From positions 1-64,000 of the forward strand of contig JAIQGI010000006.1 in NCBI GenBank assembly GCA_020072565.1: a stretch of 64,000 bases of DNA, given 5' to 3'. Position 1 is the stretch's first letter. Each line of letters starts with the position of its first letter. Source of the DNA: Terriglobia bacterium (GTDB taxonomy: Bacteria > Acidobacteriota > UBA6911). Position numbers and translations under genes: made by a program. Under the pieces are notes generated by a model that was not told where the DNA came from, did no database searches, and saw only the letters and a list, made by a program, of their open reading frames with translations. Of this stretch, positions 1 through 9,366 are shown in pieces.

Positions 1-87
1 GGCGACCAGGTCAGACTGCGTTTCGAGCTCGAAAGCATCACAGAGAATACGACCTTCGTCCATCGCAAGCCTTACGGGGCACAATAA
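1..87 (+). CDS. 3' end of an unidentified gene
   Basis: An open frame enters from the left edge and stops with TAA at 85-87, giving 28 residues that end in FVHRKPYGAQ. The composition looks like real protein, but the piece is too short to place in a family. The next gene begins about 100 bases downstream on the same strand. Confidence 0.45.
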   Translation, partial: GDQVRLRFELESITENTTFVHRKPYGAQ

Positions 88-186
88 CATTTTCATGCAC
101 CTGGGTGCACCCCCGGTGCATGGGAGACTGCGTTGATATTTTGTTTGTTTTGAACTGATTGTCCATACCCAACATCTTACTTAGTG

Positions 187-2619
187 ATGAGACGAACGGG
201 ATTGCTATTAGGAGCCTGGTTGTGGATCTCCCCTCCATTGGCGGCTTACCACGTCTTTCAAATCCCGCATATAGCCGGGGACGGATGGATCACCTCCATC
301 ACGCTCTACAACGAGGGAGACCGCGCGGCAACCGCGACGCTCCGGCAGTGGAATGACGCCGGCATCAAGGGCCCGGAAACCCTCTGGACAGTAGTGGCTC
401 ACGGACATCTTGCCCTGACGCAAGAGGATCTGCTTGCCGGGGGCGTAGCCGCCGTCAGCACCGACGAGGATAAGATCCGGGTTAAACTGAGCTATCAGTA
501 TGGATACAGCCAATCGCTGTGCGAGCTTTTCGTGGACCCCGACGCCGACGGCACTCAATGGTTGGTCCCGAATTCACGAGGAGATTTGTTTTCATGGTTC
601 GGCGTCGTGGTGGCTAACCTCGGCAAGCAGACGGCTTCAATCTCCATGACCGCTTTCAAGGACGGCGTCGAAGTGAAGAGCGCCTCCTTCCCTCTCAAAC
701 CCAATCGGAAGCGACTGGCATTGAGCGCGGAGTTGTGGAACCTCGAGTCGCGCGAGGTGGACGCCGTTTTCGTTACATCGGACAAACCGATTCCGGCCCC
801 TCTCGGGATCTCGGGGGTGCCGGATCAAAGCCGGCATCTTTTCCTCGCCGGCGACCGGGTCGGCGGCGCGGCAGGCGAAAGACGGTTCTTCGTGCCGCAT
901 ATCGGCGGAGATCTCTGGAGCACCCAGGTGGTCATTTACAATTTCGGAGCAGACCCGGCCACCTTCAGTCTGCACCAATATGACGACTCCGGGACTGAGA
1001 TCAACACCATCTCCCAAAAGATGCCGCCGAAAGCTTCAGTCACTTTTTCGACCGGCCGGGATGGCCGGCTGCCTGGGAGCGGTTCCGCCCTGATCACCGG
1101 CAGAGGCGCACTGTCCGTGAGACTCAGTTATCGCTATCGAGAGTCTGAATCCTCCTGCGAGTTCTTCGCGAATGGGGACACGAGCCGGAAATGGTTCCTG
1201 CCCAATCCCATGAGGAGTTGGTTTGACTGGTTCGGGATCGCCATTCAGAACCCCGCGGGATCGTCCACGAACGCGCTCATCCGAGCCTATAGGGATGGAG
1301 TGGAACTGACAAATGCCGAGGTCCTGATCGGCCCCCGGCAGAAATATGCGGCCTTGCCGGAAAGGATGCTCGGCCTCAACCCGTGGGACTTCGACATGCT
1401 TTCGATAGAGACCAGTCAGTCGGTTCCCATGCCGCTTTATGTCATCGGCACCCAGGCGCAGGACCGGCATCTCTTCTTCGGAGGACAAGCACTGGCAGGT
1501 CCGTCGAAGCTGAGGAGCTGGGCCCTTCTCTTCTACGACGATGCGAAATTCCCCAACGCCTACGTTCCCACCAGAGATTTTTCTCTGGAAGCCTACTCGG
1601 GACCCAATCTGGATGTGCTCATCCTCGAGGGGACCGCGGACAGACCCACAACCCTTTACTATGTCAATCCGAACCGATCCTTGGCCGTGATCGACCCTCC
1701 CGATGAAAAGAACATGGGGGATTCAAACACTCTGTATGACTTCATCATGAAGGCGAAGACAGACTTTCCTGCGGAACGGTACGTCCTGGCATTCTATGAC
1801 CATGGTCAAGGCTGGCAAGGCTGTTGCATCGATCAGAGCAGCAGCGACATCCTGAGCATGGATGAAATGCAGCGCGCCATCAGCCGGGCCGGGGGCGTGG
1901 ATCTGGCTCTATTTACCGCACCCTGTCTGATGGGCGAGCTGGAGTCCGTTTATGAGCTCCGGGATTGGACGGACGTATACGTCGGCAGCGAAGACCTGAG
2001 CGCCTACATCTGGTTTGGCACGATTCAGTTCATCCGCAGCACACTGGAAGCGGATCCGGTAATCGGCAATAAAGAGCTCGGCCGCAGCATTGTGGACTCC
2101 ATCGTCAAAAACATGCCCGCCATTCAATCAAGATTTGGAACCGGCATCGGAGGCAGTTACACCATGAGCGCGATTGACACCAGGGCGATAAGCCAATTGG
2201 TCGCGGACCTGAACGCGCTCAGCACGGCGCTCCTGGCTCAACCTCTGGCAATGAATGACCGGATCGATGCCATCTGGAGTTCTGTCCAGAACTACAACGA
2301 CTACTTCAGCATCGATTTGTACGATTTTCTCGAGAAGTACGGTGCGCTGGAAACCCGAGCCGAAATAAAAACGCTGATCCGGAAGGCTCAGGAGAGTCTG
2401 AACGCTTGTGTTCTTGCAGAGGGTCATGGTCCGGCAAATTCGGGGAGCCACGGGCTTTCCATCTATTTCCCGTTGCCCCCGAATCTTGCATATCAGGATC
2501 TCTATTCCGACCCGGGTTTTGGACTCGATTTTCCGGCAGACACACAGTGGGACAAACTCATCAGATTTCATAAAGGTGTGGTCCCCCGCCAAAACAAATA
2601 TCCTCTCCACGAAAAATAA
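187..2619 (+). CDS. Secreted clostripain-like (family C11) cysteine peptidase
   Basis: The protein has 810 residues. A short basic start and a hydrophobic stretch (RRTGLLLGAWLWISPPLAA) read as a signal peptide, so export is expected. The first half holds two related blocks of about 200 residues, beginning near IPHIAGDGW and VPHIGGDLW, which look like a duplicated beta-sandwich. The C-terminal half carries the C11 catalytic signatures: a His in FYDHGQGW and a Cys in FTAPCLMGE, with the conserved YVGSED stretch after it. Family C11 enzymes cut after basic residues. ATG at 187 follows an in-frame GTG at 184; either may be used. The gene stands alone; the permease fragment downstream is unrelated. 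Confidence 0.85.
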   Translation: MRRTGLLLGAWLWISPPLAAYHVFQIPHIAGDGWITSITLYNEGDRAATATLRQWNDAGIKGPETLWTVVAHGHLALTQEDLLAGGVAAVSTDEDKIRVKLSYQYGYSQSLCELFVDPDADGTQWLVPNSRGDLFSWFGVVVANLGKQTASISMTAFKDGVEVKSASFPLKPNRKRLALSAELWNLESREVDAVFVTSDKPIPAPLGISGVPDQSRHLFLAGDRVGGAAGERRFFVPHIGGDLWSTQVVIYNFGADPATFSLHQYDDSGTEINTISQKMPPKASVTFSTGRDGRLPGSGSALITGRGALSVRLSYRYRESESSCEFFANGDTSRKWFLPNPMRSWFDWFGIAIQNPAGSSTNALIRAYRDGVELTNAEVLIGPRQKYAALPERMLGLNPWDFDMLSIETSQSVPMPLYVIGTQAQDRHLFFGGQALAGPSKLRSWALLFYDDAKFPNAYVPTRDFSLEAYSGPNLDVLILEGTADRPTTLYYVNPNRSLAVIDPPDEKNMGDSNTLYDFIMKAKTDFPAERYVLAFYDHGQGWQGCCIDQSSSDILSMDEMQRAISRAGGVDLALFTAPCLMGELESVYELRDWTDVYVGSEDLSAYIWFGTIQFIRSTLEADPVIGNKELGRSIVDSIVKNMPAIQSRFGTGIGGSYTMSAIDTRAISQLVADLNALSTALLAQPLAMNDRIDAIWSSVQNYNDYFSIDLYDFLEKYGALETRAEIKTLIRKAQESLNACVLAEGHGPANSGSHGLSIYFPLPPNLAYQDLYSDPGFGLDFPADTQWDKLIRFHKGVVPRQNKYPLHEK

Positions 2620-2678
2620 TCGAGGCGGCCGACTATTTGGCTTCCAGGAACGTCTAACGTCCTAAATGAGGAGGCCAG

Positions 2679-4556
2679 GTGAACCTGCCGGTATGGATCG
2701 ATAACCGCGCGGCGGAGTTTCGCTATGCGCTGCGCATGATCTGGAAGACGCCGGGCATCTCGACGATAGCGGTTTTGTCGCTGGCGCTGGGGATTGGAGC
2801 GAACACGGCGATTTTCTCCCTGGTCGATACGGTGCTGCTGAAGTGGCTGCCCGTCAGGTCGCCGCAGGAACTGTACCTGGTGACGACCGGTACGAATACC
2901 TCATGGAACTATCCGGATTACACGGCGTTTCGCGATCACAACCACAGTTTCAGTGGTCTGGCGGCGTACAGCACCGGAGTGCAGCCGCTGGGAATGCAGG
3001 CGGGCAACGGAGGCTCGGGCGATAACACCGAGCTCGCGTATTCGCTCACCGTTTCCGGAAACTACTTCGGCGTGCTCGGCGTCCGGCCTGCCGTCGGCCG
3101 GCTGTTCGATGCCGAGGATGATCGCAAGCCGGGCGCTTCTCCCTATGTGGTCCTCAGCTTTGAATATTGGCGGAGCCGGTTCAATGCCGATGCGGGCGTG
3201 GTCGGCCGCAAGCTGCTGCTGAATGGTTTCCCGTTTACTATCGTCGGTGTTGCACGCCGAGGGTTCCGGGGCACGGATGTAACCGCCTCTCCGAATCTTT
3301 TCATTCCTCTCATGATGCGGAGTGAAGTGACGGGGGATCCGTTTACGCGCTGGAACAATCGGCACTACTGGTGGATGCAGGCGGTGGGCCGGTTGAAACC
3401 CGGAGCGACCATCCAGCAGGCGGAAACCGAGCTGTACGGCGTTTATCGCCAACAGGAGGCGGCAGAACGACGCGACGCGCCGAATTCACGTGTCCAGCAA
3501 GCGAAACCGATCGTGCTGAAGCCCGCTGCACGTGGATACTCTTTTGTGCGGAACCGGCTGGAAAGGCCGTTGCTCGTCCTGATGGCTGTGGTCGGCCTGG
3601 TCTTGCTCATTGCCTGTGCCAATGTGGCCAACCTGATGCTGGCACGCGGAGCGACCCGGCAACGCGAAATGGCTGTCCGGTTAGCGATTGGAGCAACCCG
3701 GTCGCGTCTGACGGGCCAACTGCTCATCGAGAGCATTATCATCGCATTGCTGGGTGGCGCGGCCGGACTGCTGTTTTCCTATTTCGGCGTGCGCCTGCTG
3801 CTCGGATTCGTTCCTCAGCTGGGGTCAAATCAAGTTGTCCTGAACGTGTCGCCGGACCTCCGGCTCCTGGGATTCACCTTCACGGTTTCTCTGATTACGG
3901 GTGTCTTATCCGGCATCGCCCCCGCATTGCGCTGCACCCGCCCCGACCTGGTTCCCATGCTTAAGGACGAAGTGCCGGGCTCGACGGGCCCTTCACGGCT
4001 GACGTTGCGTAATGCGCTGGTCGTCGCACAGGTCGCGCTCTCACTGATGTTGCTGATCGGGGCTGGCCTCTTCATTCGCAGCCTCGGCAATCTGCGCGCG
4101 ATCGATTCCGGGTTCCGCAGTGATCACACGGTGATCGTGTTTGTGGACCCGAGCCGGAACGGGTACAAAGGCCAGCGGCTGCGCGATTTTTATGAGCGGC
4201 TGCGCGCCGGCGTGGAAACACTCCCGGGCGTGCAGTCGCTGAGCCTGGCGTTCATCACGCCGCTCAGCGGTACCCGCTGGAACCAGGACTTCACTGCCGA
4301 AGGATACCAGTGGCAGCCCGATGACCAGAAGTACGTCGATCTGAATGCGGTGGGCCCCCGTTACTTCGAGACCATTATCAGTTCGTCTCACTATTTCAGG
4401 TATAAGATCAATCCAACGCTGCCCCTGGGGCTTAGGCTATGTGACTCACTCCGTACAGAAAAAGAAGCGGAGGAAGAGTTGGAGGAACTATGTCCCCAGC
4501 CATATCCCAACCCGGCTTCGCCGAACAGGCCGAATCTCTTGTTAAGGGTGTATTGA
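2679..4556 (+). pseudogene. Truncated MacB/FtsX-type permease (acidobacterial orphan permease)
   Basis: The frame starts at GTG 2679 after a good GAGGAG ribosome site. It begins with a MacB_PCD-like region (ALGIGANTAIFSLVDTVLL) and continues into an FtsX core with several membrane segments (about residues 305-440 and a further segment). Family resemblance stops near 4380 (around VGPRYFETI). The last 60 or so residues are antisense of the neighbouring beta-barrel gene and are not FtsX-like. Full members of this family have about 800 residues with a second FtsX domain, so the C-terminal part is lost. The break lies 11 bases before the end of the convergent gene, pointing to a rearrangement there. 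The protein is probably non-functional. Confidence 0.75.
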
Positions 4557-4972
4557 GCTCCGAGAGCGCCGGAAATGCTATGGAAGGGGCTCTTGGCGTC
4601 ACTGAGAATAGTTCCGGTTGTCTGATTAGACTGAGACTTCGACCACGAGTACAGATAGCGAGGGCTGACGTAGACGCTCAGATCTTCCCATTTATGCATG
4701 TAGAGAAGCCCGCTGATACCCCCTGAGATCGAGTATGACTTTGATTCGAGGGGTGAAGGAGCGACGGAAGGAGGGACCGCTAGTGCTCTTGAGTTTGCAG
4801 TTGACCTTGAAAATGTAATTTCAGGTCTGAGGGCAAATCGTTCGGTTAAATTCCAGGTCATTCCATAGGTCGGGAATCCTATGTTTAATCCCACCTTTCC
4901 CTTCTCCTGGGCGGGAAGCACACAGCAGATCATCGAAAAGAAAACCAGGGACAGGATCCAACGCTTGTTCAT
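4391..4972 (-). CDS. Small outer-membrane beta-barrel protein
   Basis: The protein has 193 residues. It starts with a clear signal peptide (MNKRWILSLVFFSMICCVLPAQ), and the rest alternates polar and hydrophobic residues in the way of an 8-stranded porin-like barrel, with Ser/Asn-rich loops and a terminal strand SVGLILYLK. A GGAGGG ribosome site lies 8 bases before the chosen ATG; a GTG three codons upstream is less well placed. The ligand is unknown. The 3' end meets the truncated permease. Confidence 0.7.
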   Translation of the reverse strand: MNKRWILSLVFFSMICCVLPAQEKGKVGLNIGFPTYGMTWNLTERFALRPEITFSRSTANSRALAVPPSVAPSPLESKSYSISGGISGLLYMHKWEDLSVYVSPRYLYSWSKSQSNQTTGTILSDAKSPFHSISGALGAQYTLNKRFGLFGEAGLGYGWGHSSSNSSSASFSVRSESHSLSPRGSVGLILYLK

Positions 4973-5328
4973 ACAAGGCACCCTCCACCATGCTTTCTGC
5001 CTGAAAAGATCGCGATCACGGTGACGATCAGAGAATACAGGTCACCGCCGTCGCACTGTTATGGAACCACGTATATACATAGAGTCGCCTGTCTGCAGGA
5101 GGGTTCAATAAACTCAGCGTCATATTAATCCCATAGTTATTCTCCCCATTGAACATTTGCAGACCATGTGCAGGGCAAGGCTTAATCCGTATTATTCATG
5201 AGTGAATGGCAAGAATAGATCTCTGGACGCCGACAGTTTTGATCTTGTCGGCGTCCAAGAACTTTTGCCGCCCCGCAGGTGTTCTCTCGTCAGGGGACCG
5301 TGTCTCGAGTTCCTGGCGATCCTCTTTG
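4973..5328. other. Intergenic region
   Basis: This spacer lies between the start of the beta-barrel gene and the end of the carboxypeptidase gene, both on the minus strand. Apart from the hairpin at 5225-5256 no coding or RNA signal is supported. A promoter for the barrel gene is expected here but no convincing one was found. Confidence 0.5.
5225..5256 (-). terminator. Strong hairpin downstream of the carboxypeptidase gene
   Basis: GGACGCCGACA and TGTCGGCGTCC form a perfect 11-bp stem with a 10-base loop, about 70 bases beyond the stop of the minus-strand carboxypeptidase gene. There is no long U-tract on that strand, so it may act as an mRNA 3' stabiliser rather than a classical terminator. 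Confidence 0.5.
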
Positions 5329-6969
5329 CTATCGTTTGGCCGCCGGCGCACCGTACGGCACTACTGCCGGCTTGCCGTTGACGACCCGAACGAATGGGAA
5401 AGAGGAACCTTTTTGCGGCACGAGCTTGTACATCTGGTAGCGGATCAGGCCATATTCGGACTGCGGCTCGAGCAGGCACGAAATGAGATTGGCGGCAGGC
5501 TGCTCAACAGAGACATAGAAATCGCCCTTCTGTGTCGTGACTTTGCCGGGCTTTACTTCAACATCGATTCTCTCCGGGGCCACGTAATCCACCTTAGCCG
5601 GAACGATCTCCCTGATCTGATAGGTCTGAGCGGTGACAGCCGTGCTCTTGCTGAAGACGCCGACGCTGATCCCGTGATCCAGCAACGTCTTGACTACATC
5701 CTGGTGTTCCGCCGGAATGATGTAGCCGAGCGGCCGAGGCACTGCCAGCCGGGACTCGACCTTGGGAAGCCAGTTTTTCACCACCTGCGTTTCGACGGTG
5801 GGATTTTGAGCAGGATTCCCGCGCGCCCCGGCCGCACGCGCAAAGGCTTTCAGCGCAAGCTCGGGCTCCTTGGGATCGCGGACATAGTCCATCTTGAGAT
5901 GTACGGCATTGTCGGGCGAAGGCTTGCCTGCTCTCCGAGCCAGATCCGCACGGCTGCCGCGCACCAGCGAAAGCACCTTTTTACTGTCGCCCGCCACTGC
6001 TTCGAGCAGGCCGGTTATTCCGGAATACTGCCAGCGCGACCTCTCCTGCAAAGTCTGCGTGTCACGGCGCGAGGAACACTCCTGAATAAACGAGAGGCTG
6101 TCATAGATGCCGAGACTGTTCCTGCCGTCATTCAGGTCCGTGGTGCTCGGCCTCATCTGAATCTCGCGCGGCTGGCCCTGCGCCGGACGGTCAGGCGCGC
6201 CCGCGGCCTGGTTGCTGCCCACCGTTTCCGAGACCAGGTACTCATGCCAGGTGAAGCCGTCCGCGGCCACCTTCTTTTCGATCGCCGGAAAGATCTTTTC
6301 TCTCGAATAGCGCTCGAGGCCGGGATTGATGTTCAGATTCGAAACGCACCCTGTTGATACCCGGTAGTAGTCATCCCCTTTTTCATGGAGGTCGAGCGTC
6401 ACTTCGGGCATCCACGCGCGAAACACCATGTGGATCGCCCGGGTCTCGGGCGACTCGAGCTTCACATGATCGCGATTGAGGTCCAGGCCCTGCTCGTTTT
6501 CGCGCCGGTTGACGAAGTTGCCGTAGGGATTTGCCTGTGCAATGAAGAGGAAGTTGAGTTGCTTCAACAGCGGCTTGCGCTCGCCCACGGCCAGGTCGCG
6601 TATGAGCATCAGCGCCGCTTCTTTGGCCGATTGTTCGTTGCCGTGCTGCGAAGCCACAATCATGACCGTCGGCTTGTTGCGATTCAGGGCCTTGGGATTG
6701 TCAATGCCTTCCTCGGTAATGATGCACAGGTAGAGGTTGGCGGAGCGGAGTTCCTTCGCCTCGAGAGTCTTGCCGACAATCTGGACGACAGTCTCCCTGG
6801 AGGCCGTGTCGACGGCCTGAAGAAAACGGGAAACATCCTCATACTGCGTGTAGCGACTCCAGCCCGATTCCTCGGCGGGTGTCTTCAGTGACTGAGCCCA
6901 GAGCGGCACAGCCAGCAGTAGAATGATCAGGGCGGTTTGCATTTTAAAGCAGGACGATCGGGACGTCAT
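5329..6969 (-). CDS. Secreted M14-family zinc carboxypeptidase
   Basis: The protein has 546 residues. The start at 6969 was chosen because GGAGGTG precedes it and because it leaves an N-terminal signal peptide (TALIILLLAVPLWAQS). Zinc-site signatures of M14 are visible: HGNE in MIVASQHGNEQSAKE, then DLNRDHVKLESPETRA and LDLHEKGDDY. M14 enzymes remove C-terminal residues from peptides; here the likely site of action is the periplasm or outside the cell. The C-terminal third (after about residue 350) contains no catalytic motif and is probably a beta-rich accessory region. Its neighbours give no pathway hint. Confidence 0.85.
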   Translation of the reverse strand: MTSRSSCFKMQTALIILLLAVPLWAQSLKTPAEESGWSRYTQYEDVSRFLQAVDTASRETVVQIVGKTLEAKELRSANLYLCIITEEGIDNPKALNRNKPTVMIVASQHGNEQSAKEAALMLIRDLAVGERKPLLKQLNFLFIAQANPYGNFVNRRENEQGLDLNRDHVKLESPETRAIHMVFRAWMPEVTLDLHEKGDDYYRVSTGCVSNLNINPGLERYSREKIFPAIEKKVAADGFTWHEYLVSETVGSNQAAGAPDRPAQGQPREIQMRPSTTDLNDGRNSLGIYDSLSFIQECSSRRDTQTLQERSRWQYSGITGLLEAVAGDSKKVLSLVRGSRADLARRAGKPSPDNAVHLKMDYVRDPKEPELALKAFARAAGARGNPAQNPTVETQVVKNWLPKVESRLAVPRPLGYIIPAEHQDVVKTLLDHGISVGVFSKSTAVTAQTYQIREIVPAKVDYVAPERIDVEVKPGKVTTQKGDFYVSVEQPAANLISCLLEPQSEYGLIRYQMYKLVPQKGSSFPFVRVVNGKPAVVPYGAPAAKR

Positions 6970-7170
6970 GAAGCACCTCCAAAAGACACGGTCATGCCTG
7001 AAGAGAAAGAGCCCGGTATTGCTCAGCCACAAGGCGGCAGCAGGCCGCCGCTTCACTGAGGAGAACCAAGCCGGCCTGGGCGGTCCAGGCCGAACTGACA
7101 AAACAAGCTGCCTAAAGGCAATGGAGACCTTGACGGACAACCTCAGTTGTCTCCAAGGCGTGTGTTCGAC

Positions 7171-8448
7171 TTATATCCTGAGCTCCTCGAGAGATTGGAC
7201 AAGGTGGTCTACATCTGACTTCGTATTGTAAATGGTCAGGGAGATGCGCAGCCCGTTCAGCCCGAATTCGGTCATCGCACGGCAATCGATCTGGCGCGCG
7301 GTAAGCTTCTGGCCTAACTCGGTCACTTTGGACCCTTCGACCTCTACCGTAGTGATGCCCGCGGAGAGGCTGTCCGGTGCGGGCGTTTTGAACTTGTAGT
7401 AGGGTTTGCCCGACAAGCGTTCCCGGAAATACTGTTTGAGCTCTCGTATGCGGCCTTCTATGCGCCCGGCGTCGATGAGATTGCGAAAATCCAACGCCGT
7501 CCCGAGTCCCAGCACTTCCGGCAGATTCCTCGTATTGTAGTTCTCGAAGCGCTTGACGGACTTGTCTTCCCACCCTGCGGCCACGATCAGGGGGCGGATG
7601 TATTTCTGGGCATCCCTCTTTGCATAGAAGATCCCGACCCCCTTGGGAGCATACAGCCACTTGTGGGCGCTGGCGGCGTAAAAGTCGCAGCCGAGCTGTT
7701 TTACGTCAAAACAGAACATGCCCGCCGACTGAGCGCCGTCCACGGCCACCAGGATGCCGCGGGCGTGGGCGAGTTCGGAAACCTCGCGCACGGGCAGGAT
7801 CATACCGTTGGTATTGATCACGTGACACATCGATATCACTCTGGTGCGCGGGCTGAGTGCTTGCCGGTATACCTCGACAATCTCCGCGGGGCTGGCGGGC
7901 AAAATAGGGAGCTTCGGCCGGATCAGCTTCACCCCTTTGGGTTCCTGCCAGTATTGCCAGCAGACGGTCCCGCTCGCATGTTCATGGTCAGCCAGGATCA
8001 CCTCGTCCCCCGGCTTGAGATCGATACTGCTCGCGACGACGTTCATCCCTTCAGTCGTGTTGTGAATGAGGGCGATTTCGTCGGGAGCGGCTCCGAGCAG
8101 CGCTGCAGCTTTGGCGCGCACGCCCTCCTTGTCTGAATTCCATCCGCCCCACATGTATTTGGAGGGGAAGCCGTCCAGCGTGCGCCGGAATTTTTCGGTG
8201 GCATCGATCACGAGAGAGGGGGAAGGTCCGAGCGACCCGTTGTTGAAATAATAAAGGCCCTGGAGCAGCGGGAACTGGCTCCTGACGAGCTCCCAATACG
8301 GTTCCCCGCCCTCACGACTCGACAGGTCTGAGATCTGGGACCCTGCCTGAGCCAGGAGACGATGCCTGGCAGCCGCAGTCAGAAAGGCGCTGCCGGCGAT
8401 CCCAGAGAACGCCTGTCTCGCAAAGTCCCGGCGATCCACTGCTTTCAT
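7171..8448 (-). CDS. Class V aminotransferase with Tat-like signal
   Basis: The protein has 425 residues. The N-terminus DRRDFARQAFSG followed by a small hydrophobic segment is a twin-arginine-type export signal. The fold-type I PLP enzyme follows: YYFNNGSLGPSP near the start, the HNTTEGMN phosphate-binding region, DGAQSAG holding the cofactor Asp, and SAHKWLYAPKG with the Schiff-base Lys. It belongs to the cysteine desulfurase / isopenicillin-N epimerase-like group. Exported members are common in Acidobacteria-like genomes, but their substrate is not known. It lies 200 bases from the M14 gene on the same strand. Confidence 0.85.
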   Translation of the reverse strand: MKAVDRRDFARQAFSGIAGSAFLTAAARHRLLAQAGSQISDLSSREGGEPYWELVRSQFPLLQGLYYFNNGSLGPSPSLVIDATEKFRRTLDGFPSKYMWGGWNSDKEGVRAKAAALLGAAPDEIALIHNTTEGMNVVASSIDLKPGDEVILADHEHASGTVCWQYWQEPKGVKLIRPKLPILPASPAEIVEVYRQALSPRTRVISMCHVINTNGMILPVREVSELAHARGILVAVDGAQSAGMFCFDVKQLGCDFYAASAHKWLYAPKGVGIFYAKRDAQKYIRPLIVAAGWEDKSVKRFENYNTRNLPEVLGLGTALDFRNLIDAGRIEGRIRELKQYFRERLSGKPYYKFKTPAPDSLSAGITTVEVEGSKVTELGQKLTARQIDCRAMTEFGLNGLRISLTIYNTKSDVDHLVQSLEELRI

Positions 8449-8525
8449 ATTTCCTCCCGATCACGCGGAGCAAACCACCGAATCTGCGGAACACTCCGAT
8501 ACTCCTCAGGGGTATCACCAATCCG

Positions 8526-8804
8526 GTGGTTATCTTTTCACGGGGTCGCAGTGTATCTCAGAACCCGGCAGCGGAACAAGCGCTTGTGGAATCCTCACCG
8601 GTCCGGATTCGATCGTTTCTCCGCCGGGGGCGGGGCTGGAGTTGCGACCTCCCGCAGGCGGGAGCGTCGCGAAAACCAGGCAAGATCGCCGTGACGCCGG
8701 GAACCTACCGGTTGGTGGCCGATATGCCGGGCTTCTTTGAAGCCCGGATCGTGGATATCCAGGTGAACTCCGGGCGCGTGACGGCGCTTAACGTCATGCT
8801 GAAG
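8526..8804 (+). pseudogene. Fragment of a TonB-receptor-type regulatory domain
   Basis: The last 40 residues (VTPGTYRLVADMPGF, then ARIVDIQVNSGRVTALNV) match the carboxypeptidase-regulatory-like domain found at the start of acidobacterial TonB-dependent receptors. The preceding sequence is unlike it, and no barrel follows. This reads as a remnant left between two minus-strand genes. Confidence 0.5.
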
Positions 8805-8805
8805 G

Positions 8806-9366
8806 TTAGTCGTGGTCCAGATGGCTGCAGATGTCACGCATCAGCTGATTGATGTCGCCATTCCAATCCTCGAGGAGAATGGCGCCGTCGCCGTCACGCT
8901 TGACTTTGGTGATGTTCGGGTACGCCCTTTCCAACTGCTTAATCATCGCGGATTGCCGTTTTACCTTGTGCAGCAACCTGCGCGCGGCAAGCATCAGTTC
9001 TCTCTGTTGCAGGCCCTGGCGGATCGAAGCGGCCAGGTCCAGGTGGTCACATGGCTTGATGAAAAACCGGGTAACACCGCCGTCGTTAATGGCGGCGATA
9101 GCGTTGTCAAGCGTGGCTCTTCCCGTCAGGATGAAACGGATGGTGTCCGGATACTTTTCGCGCACCTGACGCAGGAATACGGTCCCGGACATCGCGGGCA
9201 TCTCTTCGTCGGAAACAACGACATCCACCGGCCGGGCACGCAGGATCTCAAGTGCTTCGGCTGCAGACCCTGCCTTCACGATATCATATGGCTCCTTGTG
9301 CAACGCACGGCACAGGCCTGCCAGCACGTTAGCGTCGTCGTCTACCAGCATAACCGTCGGTTTCAT
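8806..9366 (-). CDS. Response regulator with a single receiver domain
   Basis: The protein has 186 residues. A receiver domain covers about residues 1-120: acidic pocket VDDD, phospho-acceptor Asp in VVVSDEEMP, Thr in FILTGRA, Lys in FFIKPCD. A 60-residue tail follows, part coiled coil, with no DNA-binding domain. Its ATG overlaps the stop of the upstream gene (ATGA), so it is the last gene of a minus-strand signalling operon with the genes at 9363, 10565 and 11802. It probably relays phosphate or adjusts the output of the HD and HDOD partners. Confidence 0.85.
   Translation of the reverse strand: MKPTVMLVDDDANVLAGLCRALHKEPYDIVKAGSAAEALEILRARPVDVVVSDEEMPAMSGTVFLRQVREKYPDTIRFILTGRATLDNAIAAINDGGVTRFFIKPCDHLDLAASIRQGLQQRELMLAARRLLHKVKRQSAMIKQLERAYPNITKVKRDGDGAILLEDWNGDINQLMRDICSHLDHD

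Noticed and set aside
5206-6357. Long plus-strand frame opposite the M14 carboxypeptidase
   Set aside because: It has no family resemblance and the minus strand has clear catalytic motifs; antisense frames are common in GC-rich DNA.
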